Positions 36,675-48,543 of a DNA stretch of 64,000 nt are shown here, one piece after another. Origin of the DNA: Lumnitzera littorea (Eukaryota; Streptophyta; Magnoliopsida; Myrtales; Combretaceae); contig JAMXBB010000010.1 of NCBI GenBank assembly GCA_024138015.1, positions 53,190,062-53,254,061 of the forward strand, read 5' to 3'. The translations under genes were made by a program, and so were the position numbers. Numbering within the stretch: position 1 is the first letter of the stretch; each line of letters begins with the position of its first letter. The notes under the pieces are model-generated. The model did no database searches and was not told the origin of the DNA. It saw only the letters and a program-made list of their open reading frames with translations.

Positions 36675-38676
36675 GATGGATCCATTCTCATTGGACAGGA
36701 CAGGTACAAGTCTAGATGCATATGGGCAAGACATGTAAGAGAACCAACTTTTCTCTCCAACATAAATTACTCTACTTACTAGTATCACTAGTAGGGCATG
36801 GAGGCTTTACCTATATAACGACAAAAGAGGACACTTAGGTGGAACTAATAGGTTCACAAGATCCCGCTAGATGATCGCCTATTGCCTTACCTTAATCAAG
36901 CCGGCTTTATAGGTTTGAGTCGTCTTCCATACATTTAGTTGGATCACCACTTAATTACTGCACTCACGGAAAGGTAGAGGAAGGAGACTTACATGTTTTA
37001 CATGGCCCATTGAGAGATGACAATTACACTATAGGATGTTAAGGTTTAGTTGGGCCCTAAAGTTAATGGATTGCTGATGAAAGGGAGCACGTATAGGACG
37101 TGGTTGCAAGTATGCATTACCTACCTTAGGGTCATTTCAAAGGACACCACTGATGGGTGAAGAAGGTGCCTACGTATGGGTTAGCTAGCTGACCAATTTA
37201 CTTCCTTGCTTGAGTGGGCGAACAATGAGCAGGTTAGACGGCATACCAAAGCTTACATCTTGTAAATGCAAGGGGGTAAGGGGGAAGGGGGGTTCGTGTT
37301 TATCGATAAATCCGGCAACTTAGTGCATGCCATGTTCCTACCTCTATTAGATGACTTTGAGAGAGCCAGTCAGTATAACTGAGGATCTGCATACCTTACA
37401 TGGCTGTACAGGTAACTATGTGACTCCTCGTCAAAGATTGCTGGTAAGATGGGAGGAACGACAATTCGCCTTCAAGTATGGGTGTAGGATAGGTTCCTAC
37501 ACTTAGCTCCCAGCCTCAGGCATGGTATGATTGTAGATAGCGAGAGACTATTGTTTACTAAGTGGATAACTGATTACGATACGAGGATGCTCTTGATGTA
37601 TGTTGTGATAGCCAACCGCAATGCCTTTGACAGATAAAGCCCTAATTAGATACTTGTCTTTCATGCAGTTTAATTACTAGCTCTTTTACTCCATTACCAT
37701 TACAGTAATTATAACAAATATGTCTTTTTGGTAGTCTAGCAGTCGTATCCGGATGAGCTTCTAGACATATTACTTCATTTCTACGATAGTGGCCAACACA
37801 TCTAGGTAACTCGAGTGCCATTTATATACTTCCACATTATTGAGTGGCATTTTCCCAAGCGAGCCGTCAAACAATTTAGTAGATTGTAGGGGATTCCACT
37901 TGGATGGGATATAGAGGAGACATTGCATTGCATCAACTTGCGTGGGAGGATGGATGTAGATTGGATCATGTAGCATCTTCCCCACATCATAACATAGAAT
38001 GGTCACCACTCTCGGGCCATCTAGATCGATAGACCTAAAGGAGTGGAGCGTGGGTACCAATAGTAGTACAGGAGGATCACTTGACGATACATTGGCCAGA
38101 TTAAAGCATTTCTTAGGCAATTGGTGAGATCATTTTCAAGTATGACTACTTTTTCCTACTTTCATTATTATGCGATGTCTTAAACCTCTTATCTTTTGCA
38201 GGCTGAAGAGTCCCAGCATATTAGGATCTCTTTCAATGGAGCCAACTACTAAGCAGTCTGATCTTTGGCTAAGCATGGGATTAAGTTGCTATATGACCAT
38301 TTCCTAGTCACTCTCTACCCTTCCCATTTGGCTCATGTTTAGGCGGACAAGCCAAACAAGGACACCTAGGTGGAGTTCAACACTTCAAAACCTCCTAAGC
38401 AAGGTAGATGGACATGGATGATAAGACTTACCATACTCGAGGATAGGGCTGTCGTGGCAGTGACCTATATAGCTCCACCCCTTATAGAGGGGTCATTTAA
38501 AGGTATACATGAGGGGAGTATGTTTGCGACCCGAACTTCAAGTATCCAAGACAAACACCCTTTCATACTGTCGACAGCAACTAAAAGAGGGAGGAGGTTG
38601 GTCAATTCTCGAGGAGAGAGTTCTTCTCAAGTGGCTACTATCGACCCTCTACAGTTTTTGGACCCACCTTAGTAGT
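36675..38676 (+). pseudogene. Plant mobile domain (PMD, MAIN-like) gene carried by MULE-2, degenerate
   Basis: A + strand reading begins at an ATG at 36675 (MDPFSLDR). It shows PMD hallmarks: a GFIGLSRLPYI-like word followed by LDHHLITALTERWRKET (about 36910-36990), EMTITLQDVK (about 37015-37045), a Y-L-T-W-L-Y-R-Q-L-C-like stretch (about 37390-37420) and an L-Q-V-W-V-W-D-R-F-like stretch (about 37470-37495). It ends near LQFLDPP-stop at about 38670. Stops and frameshifts break it throughout. PMD proteins occur as transposon-associated and as host silencing-linked (MAIN/MAIL) forms; position between MULE inverted ends points to a transposon-borne copy. Confidence 0.7.
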
Positions 38677-40189
38677 TGCTATAGACTTTTTCTTCTTAAC
38701 TACTCCTTTGTACCTTGATGAATAGTTGGATCAAGAGCTTCTTTTTCTTCTTAAAATTGTTGGAAGTAAATAAAAGAAAAATAAAAAAGATGGAAGTAAG
38801 AAGAGGTTGAGGAATTTTCTTCTTAACTACTCCTTTGTATCTTGATGAATAGTTGGATCAAGAGTTTATTTTGTGTTTAGTTAAAAAAAATGAAACGAGG
38901 TAATATATCATATGGAGGATGTAGCCGGCATAAAGGAGAAGGAAAAAGTAAAAAAATAAAATAAATAAAAGAAAAGAAAAACAAAGAGAAAAAGAAGATA
39001 ATTTGATTTGACATTTACCTTATCTTAATGTCTTTGTTTTTATCTTCTTAATTAAGTTAAACACATGTGGAAATTATCCTGGTAGCCGCAACTTTGATCG
39101 GAGAGGGAGGAAAAAGAAAAAAAAAAAAAGAGAGAGAGAGAAAGGAAAGCAATGGAAAGAAAGAAAAGGGAAAAGAAGAAAGGAAAATTAGCCTTTGACT
39201 TTTCTACATGTGTTATTATTTNGAGGAAGTGTATGTGCTCTCTTGTATTTAGTTTAAAAAAAATGAAATAGAAAGATGCATATAGTTGATGTAAAAGAAG
39301 AAGGAAAAAGTGAAAAAAAAAAAGCAAAAGAAGATAATATATGAAGATAACTTGATTTGACCTCAACCTTATCTTATCCTCGTTGCTCTTATCTCTTAAT
39401 TACATATAAATGGAATTCATTAAACAAGGTAGCTGCAACTTTGATTGGGAAAGGGAGAAAAAGAAGAAAAAAGTAAAGGAAAGGAAAGGAAAGGAAAGAA
39501 GGAAGAAGGAAAATTTACCCTTTGACTTTTCTAAATGTGTTTCTCATTTTTTAAAAATAATATTTAGAATAAAATATAATGTAATTATAAAAGAAATCAT
39601 AGAATGTAAAATCAATATAAACTATATAACACATAATGTAGGATATATATATATATATATATATATATACTATAATTGAATTCAAATAATTAAATCAATA
39701 TAACACTAGTACACATATGTATACACTTATGTGAAGTCACAATAATCATAAAATAATATTCATAATCTTGTAAAATTTATTAATTAATTAATTACTCTTT
39801 ACGTTAATAATTATTTAAAAGTTATCTCTACTAGTTTACTAGCAAGTTTACACAATTATACGTATTGATCAATAATCGTATCTAATTAGGGTTTTATTAC
39901 ATTTAAGGTAAATTTATACATTTTATAAGCTTAGAGTGATGGTTTTATGGTTTTTTTTTTTTTTTTATCAAATTCATGTTTAATCTCTTATATTTATGTA
40001 TACATAGGATTTACAGTTTTTGTACGCGATTAGCATTTCGATCGAGATTTTAGGGTTTTTCTCATTCATATCATATTCGAGTTTATAATTTACTTAAGTT
40101 TTTACTTATTTGGCTTTATCAACTCATAAAGTTATCTAAGGTACTTTGATCCAATTTAGGGTTTTGATCACAACTTTACAGGATTTACA
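38677..40189 (+). mobile_element. 1.5-kb solo LTR inserted behind the PMD reading
   Basis: Starts TGCTATAGAC and ends CAGGATTTACA, with a perfect 5-bp target duplication GTAGT at 38672-38676 and 40190-40194. Length 1513 bp. Its last 450 bp are related to the ends of the 3.4-kb LTRs (compare the tacgcgatt...atttcgatc...agggttt block near 40024-40060 with 6243-6280), but its start is different and it is less than half as long. It contains internal tandem duplications and an AT microsatellite at 39643-39669. One ambiguous base (N) lies at 39222. No coding region. Confidence 0.75.
38690..39545 (+). repeat. Internal tandem duplications within the 1.5-kb LTR
   Basis: Two nested duplications. A roughly 50-bp unit (ttcttaactactcctttgta..., with gatgaatagttggatcaaga) occurs at about 38691 and 38818. 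A roughly 370-bp unit of purine-rich text, with ataa.ttgatttgac and gtagc.gcaactttgat words, occurs at about 38880-39240 and 39245-39545. Copies have diverged by point changes and small indels. Confidence 0.7.
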
Positions 40190-40319
40190 GTAGTGAATAT
40201 CATCACATGCTAAAGCTATGTCTTGAAAGGCTGGGAGTTAGGTTAGATTCGAAGTTTCAAGGTTTTATGCATGTAGGAGATTCTTTGACTTGCTTGTTTT
40301 ATATAGTATAGGTTTTTCT

Positions 40320-40690
40320 AAAGAGAACGTATTTTCAAAATGTGTGTAAATAATTATAACTGAAGGCGCCTTCAATTGTAGTGAAATTATAATTGAAGGC
40401 ATTTTTCAGAAACGTGCCTTTAGTTATGATATAATTACAATTGAAGGCATATTTCTAAAACGTGCTTTCAGTTGTAAAAAAATACACTAAGGCGCCTTTT
40501 AAACAGATGTCTTTAGTGTAAAAATAACTTAAACTGAAGGTTCCTTTTCAAAAAGCGCCTTCACGACTCCATAGACATAATATTTTTTCCAAGGATCCCT
40601 TTTTTTGAACTTTTTTTTAAAGAACACAGGTGCATTCCCCCCAAAATTAAGGCTAATGCTCTAGTTTCTCGTTTATTATTTATGTATGCA
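40320..40690 (-). repeat. Right long terminal inverted repeat of MULE-2
   Basis: Reverse complement of the left arm at 33360-33680. It contains at least five gaaggc/gccttc-centred words (for example about 40362, 40396, 40445, 40533) spaced irregularly, a pattern common in MULE termini. The arm ends near tctcctagcaccctcc (about 40693-40708), the likely outer terminus, with a possible counterpart ggagaggtgctag at 33193-33205. A (CT)n tract follows. Confidence 0.65.
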
Positions 40691-40709
40691 AGTCTCCTAG
40701 CACCCTCCT

Positions 40710-41062
40710 CTTAGTAACTCTCTCTCTCTCTCTCTAAATTATCCTTCCAAGTATTATCTTTATGTCACTTTTTTTGAAGCCACATGTTGTACACAATGTC
40801 GTCAAGCCCAGGTTATCCTGTCTGGTTGGACCTAACCTTTCTATAAAACCAGTTTAAGTCATCTATTTGACCTTTATTTATAGTATGCTCGATTTAATCC
40901 TATTGACTCAACAATCCAACTTGATTTTTATAAAAACTTATTAGGTTTTTTTGGGCTAAAAAATATTATTACTCTTGTACTTTGTAGAAAGTACATCAAT
41001 TTATTGAAAAAATAAATATAGATTAAATAAAAGTAAAATATAAAATATAAAAAACTCTTTAT
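40710..41062. other. Intergenic, no feature seen
   Basis: AT-rich sequence between the right end of MULE-2 and an hAT-type element. A short (CT)n microsatellite lies at about 40717-40735. No coding signal. Confidence 0.6.
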
Positions 41063-41070
41063 TTTCAATT

Positions 41071-41585
41071 AGGGCTATAAACGGATTGAGTTATTCATGA
41101 GCTCCTATCTAGCTCGAGCTCTAGTTTGATTAGTAAACGAGTTGAGCTCTAGCTCAGACTCATGAGCTAGCTCGTTTAAGCTTATCTGTAAGTTTATGAA
41201 TTATATATACATTATAAATATTATATATTATTAAAATTTAAAAGCTAATATCTATATAATATATTATAGAATAATCTATAATCTAATCCTTATTCACTTT
41301 TTTGTTAATCTATTTATATATTTCTTAATTTTTTACATTTTTGCTCATTAATAGCCTTGAAATCAACTCACTTTAGATTCAGCTTGGCTCGAGCTCAATT
41401 AGTGAATGACTTAAGTTTAAGCTTAAGATAAATAAAATTTGTTTATCTAAATAAGTCTCGCTTGAGCCTCAATTTCAGGCTCGGTAAAAGGTTTAGCTTA
41501 AGCTCGATAATTTTTAAACGAGTCGAGCTTGAGCCTTTACAAGTTCGGCTTAGCTCCACTCAGCTCGTTTCGTTTGCAGTCTTAC
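41071..41585. mobile_element. hAT-type non-autonomous element (515 bp)
   Basis: Begins AGGGCTATAAACG; the reverse complement of its right end begins gtaagactgcaaacg, a related short inverted terminus. It is flanked by a perfect 8-bp target-site duplication TTTCAATT at 41063-41070 and 41586-41593, the size produced by hAT transposases. The subterminal regions are packed with gagctcgagct-type palindromic words, and the middle is AT-rich. This layout (agggctgtaaacg...gagctcgag) is a widespread plant MITE-like repeat. No coding capacity. Confidence 0.8.
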
Positions 41586-41593
41586 TTTCAATT

Positions 41594-43671
41594 TTTAAAA
41601 ATATAGGTAATTTTTATTATTTTATAATAAATACAAATTATATTATAATATTTTTATTGATATCAGTTTGCTTTTGATTTGATTCAATTGATCATCTCAA
41701 ACCTTAACCTCTTCTCATTTTTCGGTCAATCTCTTGGTTCGGTTTGATAACATTGATTGTACACATGTGATAATACCTATTAGATAAATTCGTATGCATA
41801 AGTACTTTATTGGAATATCTATATTTTTCTTGCTATAATTGGAGTAAAAGCAGAATTAATAGATGATACGTCTGGTTCGTTCATGTGGTTCTTAAGTAAA
41901 CAAAAGAAAATAAATGTTTACTTAAATAGAGAAATTATGTCAGCGAAAAGATGATAAACTAAGTTTGTTTTATGATGATGATCTTCAACTTCAGTAATTG
42001 AGTTCTTGGCTTGAATTGTTCAAGCAATTCAAATTCTATCCATAGCGAGATAAGAAAGAGTCCTTCGTCCTCGTGAATCTTTTACACAAATGTGGGTTCA
42101 TTGGTTTTAATCTGTGCATGTAACTGTCCATAGGACCATAGTAATTAGACAAGCAAAGCAGGCTAGATATGCAGAAAGTTGCCACGACGCCTTTTTTCTA
42201 TAATTATGTTTTTACTTTGAGATAGGATGACGGGTTAAGGAGTAAATATTTGGATCCCTTTTTCAGTTGTACTCAGTTGTTTATTTCCATCTTGTCGTCG
42301 CTTTCATCGTATTTTATTTGTATAGTTTTTTCTTTTTTCTTTTTCCCTTTAAAAAAGAAAATGGATGCCCCGAATATAAGGACAGACAGAGTTGATATTC
42401 AGGTCAATTCACGGTCTTCCACAATCATCTTGCCTTAATGTGTGGACAAAGTGTCACACTGATAATTGTCGCAACTCACAAATCATTTCTTCGTGGGCAT
42501 TAAGGACGGTAGGGAGAAATCCAAATCTGCGGCGCGGCGGATATGGTTTTCTTTTAAAAAAAAACAAAATTAAATCTATATTTTATATTTTGCAATTAAA
42601 GTTTAAAATTATTAAATATAATGCTTAATTGAATTATAATTTGTAAAATTTTATGTATAAAATTTAATTTATTAAATGTCGTTTATCTTTATAAGAGGAT
42701 ACGGTAAATACTTATTAATTAAAGAGTATAGATTAGAAGTTAGGTATAAAATTTGATAAGTAAAATTAAAAGATATAAAAAGCATTGTCCCATAAAGAAA
42801 GTGGTATTTATAGTAGGCATGACCGGATGTGATAACCAAAATCTATCACATGTGCAAATGGGGCCAAATATAACTCTCTCTCTTTTTTCTTTTTTCTTTT
42901 CTCCTTTTGTCTTAAGGGGCCATGTCAATTAAAAGAGAAGAAATTTGGCCGGTGGCAACAATGAAATCCTAGTTCAAAGATCAAGTTCTTAACGAGGTAT
43001 TCCTTAATTATTTATGGTGTTTTTTCAATTATGTTTCGGTTACGGTATACTTTTTTACTTCTCTTCCACACCTTACACGAGAATTGAAGTCACTTGGGAT
43101 ACCACTATCATCGTGGAGTTGTGTGAAAGGAGCGCCTTTTTATTTGACGGGAGAAGATAATGCAGCAAAGATGGAAAATGGAAATTTAGCTCGCCATTCT
43201 GTGGAACGTTGATACGGTATCAGAATTTTTACCCTGGAGCATCTGTGAGTCCAAAATACCATCCTTAGCTTATACTCCTATGACAATTTGCCCAAGACAT
43301 GGAATTTTCCCACAACAGTGTGTCTGTGTATATATATATATATATATGTCTGTATGTATATTGGTCATGGATATCACATACAATTAATCCTTTAACTGAA
43401 ATATCTAAGGGAAAACCTAGTGCGCCATGATACCTTCATTCGATTCGTCTACTTCATAAGCGGGGAAAAGAAACGAAAATGGAATTGAAACTTTTATAAA
43501 AATCAAAGATTTGGAAAATAATTTTTAGTTTGATAATTAAAAAGAAAAAAGAAAAAAGAAAAGAAATTAACTTTTTCTTTTTTTTTGTTTTTCTTTTCCT
43601 TTTCAGTCGATCTGTGCTAGATTGTGTATTAGCGTACATACAAATAATAATCAGCTGACTAGTCAAGCTTA

Positions 43672-43702
<31 letters not shown>

Positions 43703-45599
43703 TGAAACAGTTAAGGTAATATTTATAATATTAAACTTATGATAAATTGCACGTAAAGAAATGAACAAATACATAGCATTTTAGTAATATAAAATTGGCT
43801 ATAACAACATTGCACTCATCCACCAGTTAGTACCCACTTAATGTTGTTGTACTAGTTGTTTACTTCTTCTTTTTTTTTTTTTTTTTTAATTGAGAAAAAT
43901 CTTGCTTTTTATGTTCATCAATCGGTAGTAAATCATTGTTGATCGAATTTGCCTTCCTCACCGTTTTCTTTTTAGATTTTGAGTTTAAAGATGCAGCTTC
44001 TGCAACGAAATGTTTCGAGAATTTCCTTTTCCGCTCTACGTCAAAATTTGTAAGCAATTGGAATCTAATTGAGGCAGATATAACCAGTTAATCACTCGTG
44101 TTATGTTGTTTTTATTTGGTTCCACAAAAATATACTACATGGTGACTTTTTTCGTTTTATGTGCATATCCCATCATCGTGTTTAAACGAGTTAGTAACTT
44201 AAAAATCTCAAGTTATAATTTGATCCCATTTAATAATCGTGTATGAAAACCCAAATATATAACTCAATCCGTTTAATAAACATGTTTTGTGTTCGAGTTA
44301 GATCCATTTATTGATTAAAAATTTGTAACAAAATCTATAGAATAGTTATAGAATCATAAGGAAAATGAAGATCACAAAATTAACATTTTGCAAATAAAAA
44401 TAACATAATATTTATAGTTAAACATGAAATTACAAACCAATAAAAGTTTAGTAGGGTAAATTCCGATCAAATAAGCAAATCTAACCACAAATTGACTCTA
44501 TAACATCTTGATATTAAGTAAAACCTTCTCACAATGGGATATTTATGATTTATCTTTTTTATTAAATCGAACTTAATATAACGGTTCGTTTTTTTTTTTT
44601 TAAATTGAACATAACCATACAATTTGGTTCGTAAATTTTTCAAATCTAATTAAAATCGGTTTGGTCTGATTTAATCTATCATTCAAATCGTTTACGTCAA
44701 ATTTTTACTAAATATTTTTATTTCCAATAACATATTTTCCTTTTCATTAAATTTTTATATGTTTATAGTTAATTTCTCATTTATTTATTATGTACAATGA
44801 TACTTAGCAAAAAGTTATATAATATCTTCACAAACCTCATTTGATTAAATAAAGATAAGAAACTTTGTTCCAATGAACAATAATAAAAAGAGAGAAGTAG
44901 AGTTGCTGTCTAAAAGCGATATAATAAGATAAAAGAAGCATATTAAAGACGAGAAAAGAGATGAAAAACACGTAAAGAGTACTGAGATCAGACTCTTGAC
45001 TTGAAAACAATTAAAAAAAAATTTTAAAAAGAAATTTCTAATGTAAAATTTTATATGAAACTTACTCAACTTAATTTTAATAATTAATTCAAAAATAAGA
45101 TAAAGAAGAACAAGATATAAAAAATTTGATAAAATCCATGAAGATTGATTAAAAAAATACAAAATAATTATATGAATTTTTTTTATTTAACCAAATAGTT
45201 TGGTTAGGTTTAAAACAATCTGGTTCGGTTAACTATACCAAACAAAACCACAACCTATTTATATATAATCGAATTGAACCGTAAACCAAAATGTTTGAAA
45301 AAAAAAAAAAAAGACAAATGATTTTTCAACTTAGTTATGGTTCCATCCGCAGTTTGTAAATTTTTTTCCTAGCTCTTAATATGAGACAATTAAAGAATCT
45401 GCAATAAAAACATTGTACTAATAAAAAATAAATAATGTTGAAATATTTATGAAAATAATATAGATTATTTCATTCTTCATAAAACCAATTATGTACACAT
45501 AAAAGAGCTTCCATAGTTTTTAACTTCAACGAGTTGTTTTGTTAACAACGTACAAAATGTGGATTTCGAAGCTATCATAGATATTAATATGTTTAGGAT
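41594..45599. other. Long intergenic stretch, no gene seen
   Basis: No supported coding region. Contains a (TA)n microsatellite at 43670-43694, a T-run near 43870-43888 and repeated ggttcggtt/aaccgaacc-type words at 44580-44700 and 45190-45300, which resemble hAT-derived MITE debris. 42440-42545 is slightly more GC-rich but has no recognisable product. Short open stretches here are low-complexity. Confidence 0.6.
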
Positions 45600-46520
45600 A
45601 TCTCATTTCATTTTTGTAACTTCAGGACATTGAGATCGACCAGTATTCCAATAACTCAAAATACTTAAGTCAACCATCGTTGTCACTCTCCTCCTTAAAT
45701 GTAATATAACCATTGCCTTTAAGTACCCTATTGAAGAATGGAATCAAATGCTGGAATGTGGAGGTAGTTAGATGATTAGTTGATGAAGCGCTTTGCTACA
45801 CAGTAGAAGTAGTAGGAACTACTTCATTTGCTATATGAACCGGATCATCTACTATGTCTATCCCATCATCTATTGTAGCTTCTTCTAAATCATAACCACA
45901 TTCATTCTCATTTTCAACCTCTTTGATCTCTTTAGTGAAATTACCGCTAAAGAGTAAATCTACTTGCTCTATATAGGGCTCTTAAACATCAACCCTTTCT
46001 TCAAATGAAACAAGAGGGTCAATGCTACCTTGGAAAGCTATCGCAACATTCATCAATTGTTAGACTAGTGTGTTAGGAGGCATGATAACCGGCAAGACAC
46101 TATGGACATTCCTATTTCCCTTATTTGTCAAAGCTAAGCTACCTTTCAACTTCACAAATAGTTCTTGAATAAATAGACGACTTGTTTCTTTAGCAAATTC
46201 AATCAACTCCTCCACATCATTATCATCATTTTCATGGCTAAGAGAATAACATGGTTGCATAAAGTTGCTCAGTATTATAGTAGGCTACCTGTAAAACACC
46301 TCAATTGTGTGTATAGTAGGATCGACTCCAATTGTTTCATAAATTTTCTCTAAGAATTCTACATAGTTCATATATACTCTCACCTTAATTTTCTTAATTG
46401 GAGGCCTCTCATAATAAACCCCACCTATACCATTTGGTATACTATCATTAGCATAAACTAAAATCTTACACGATCCCCCATTCTCCACAAATACAAAATT
46501 CACATAACACTGCGAAGTAA
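45600..46520 (-). pseudogene. MULE-3, N-terminal MuDR-type remnant
   Basis: Minus-strand reading. An open stretch at 46285-46503 starts FVFVENGGSC and contains GVYYERPPIKKIKV and YVEFLEKIYETIGVDP, the pattern of the N-terminal domain of plant MuDR proteins (a glycine-rich strand, a G-V-x-Y word, then an E-F-x-x-K-I-Y helix). It continues after one stop in 46060-46260 and then in an acidic, Asp/Glu-rich region to about 45650. The catalytic core is missing, so it is truncated. Confidence 0.65.
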
Positions 46521-46845
46521 GGTAATTACCTTGTTCAACAATTTGTACACCGAAATAAAAACCACAACAATGATGGAGCCTACAAAAACCTGTAGTTACG
46601 AAACAAACTGTATACTACTTAGAGAGAGAAAGTGGCTAGGGTTTAGTTCATATATGTATAATTTGAAGTGCAAATCTGAGGAAAAAATGAAACTTACTTT
46701 GTTAATATGCACTGCAAGCATGTATTCTACTCGCAATTTGTCAATTTAAGAGACAAAAGTCTTGCAAAATCCTGTTTTTGCATAGGGATGTCACATTTAG
46801 AGAGAGAGAAGTCAGGTTGACAATAGGAAGAAGATGTCATTAGAG

Positions 46846-47050
46846 ATATACGAATTCAAAAAATCGCACTCCATTATGCGATTTTAGTCCCTTATATGCA
46901 CTGTATGGTTAAGTAAATGCGATTTTTAAATCGCATGTTCATTATGAGATTTCTAATTTTTACTACTCCTTTCCATAACACGTAACCAAATATGGAAGAC
47001 AAGCGAAATTGCATTCTCAAAATATGATTTTATAACCATATATTACAAAT
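46846..47050. repeat. Palindromic aaatcgcat words, possible MULE-3 terminus
   Basis: Repeated tgcgatttt/aaatcgcat words (for example 46861-46869, 46877-46885 and a hairpin atgcgatttttaaatcgcat at 46917-46936) lie upstream of the MULE-3 N-terminus. The layout resembles the gaaggc-rich inverted terminus upstream of MULE-2. The matching opposite arm was not found. Confidence 0.4.
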
Positions 47051-48543
47051 TAGTTTTATCTAGACCTTTTTTTAAGAAATAGTTTGCCTCGAATAGGTAA
47101 ACACACTTATTGCTCAAATTTCTTTTGGGCTTTTGAAATAGGGTAAACCTACATATTCTAGTATAGATTTAAAAGAGGTTGAGTATGAACTCATCTTTTA
47201 GAAGCGTCATGAAGTAAGGACTTCCGTTTGATGTCATATGTATGCATTCGGTCATAGAAAATGAGATTGACCCAATTGCGTATTGCCACTTCTCAGATAG
47301 ATAATTGATATACTTCTCTTTATTCCTATAACTCGGATTCTTCATTTTTACTTTACTAGAAAATACAATAGACATACGTTAATCCTTTACCCAAGATAGT
47401 TCCACGAAAGAGAGAAGTTCATAGTAGATTTTTTCATATACGATGAAGTCATATGGTGTTTATTATTCATTGATAAAGAGGATTTTTGCATAGAAGAATA
47501 TTTAAACGAAATCATATCTTTTTGTGGATCGTCAAATTGAAGTCCTTTAAAGAAGGGAAATCACTAGGCTTCTATGAACCCCTCAGATTAGGTTCCTGTA
47601 TCCTTAGCAAACAATCATAAGTTTCATGCCCTGCCAAAAGATATATGCAATGTTTCGACAATTTGACCCTTGACTTGTTTTTTTTTTTGTTTAAGGTTTG
47701 GTCTACCATGGCATCATGGGGATGAAGACTGGGCAAGCCAGGGCTAAACCCCACTATACACCAGCGTCTACTTCTTTTTCCTCTTCTCTTTGCTTCGTTA
47801 CTAACTCTTTGATCTTTTTGTCTTCGAAATTCATGACTCCAATCTACTTCAACCTTAACTTCTACTTTTCAAGCTTGATATTCGTCAAAACCAGTAAAAT
47901 TCTTGTTTCTACAACAACCTTCTTAAATCTTGTTTTTCAAGTTCAAAACTAATCGAGCTAGTAGAACTCTAACTTGCAAAACCAAAAGTTACTTCCGCAC
48001 TTATTCTGTTATTGTACTAATAATTAAGCCGTTCCATCTCTTACTCAAAAAACTTATAATTATTGAAGAAAACACTTTTGAAGCAAACCTGCCAGACTGA
48101 CTCCAATAATTCTTTCAATCATCAATGGTCTCTGGCTCGTAAATTATCAAGAACATGTATTATATAATATAGTTGTACACCTGGAAATCAGAAGCTTTTG
48201 TATTCCCTTAAAAAGGGACTCCATGAAACACCAAGATAGAAAGAACAGAATAGGAATGCGCTTTTTGTTTTAGCAAACTAACAATTGCCTTTTGAAAACA
48301 AGACTTTCAGGAAACACACTCGAGAGTCCCCAGTTTGTTTGCAAATACCAGGTTTACAGAACATAGATCTATTAATGTTGTTCTCCTGCATCCCTGGAGT
48401 ATACACTACTAGTTGACCTTAAAATCCTTTCAATCTACAGACTGTAAATACAACCAGTTGTGAAGAACTACAAGTACACCAATGTATGAACTTCCTAGGA
48501 TGACTAGTAGATACTAAGAGGACGATATAACAGCAAAGAACTT
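47051..48543. other. Intergenic and presumed SnRK2 3' UTR
   Basis: 47100-47560 (minus strand) gives protein-like text in pieces (for example KMKNPSYRNKEKYINYLSEK) that I do not recognise; it may be the relic of a transposon or host gene. 48200-48543 should contain the 3' UTR of the SnRK2 gene, transcribed leftward. No clear polyadenylation signal stands out. Confidence 0.4.

Noticed and set aside
37770..38120. 116-codon minus-strand open frame
   Set aside because: Antisense shadow of the PMD reading, which carries the recognisable signatures.
39052..39366. 104-codon minus-strand open frame with Phe/Leu/Ser runs
   Set aside because: Complement of a purine-rich tract in an LTR, and it spans an ambiguous base.
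33193..40708. ggagaggtgctag / ctagcaccctcc as exact MULE-2 ends with target duplication
   Set aside because: The short words match, but flanking 9-mers do not agree and the left arm contains unmatched sequence between 33206 and 33360, so exact ends are left open.
43454..43774. 106-codon minus-strand open frame
   Set aside because: Low-complexity A/T and microsatellite translation.
46846..47700. Organellar DNA insertion
   Set aside because: The protein-like text here briefly suggested a plastid gene, but no plastid gene could be matched and flanks are transposon-like.
47698..47952. 84-codon + strand open frame
   Set aside because: Ser/Phe-rich shadow without domain or splice context.
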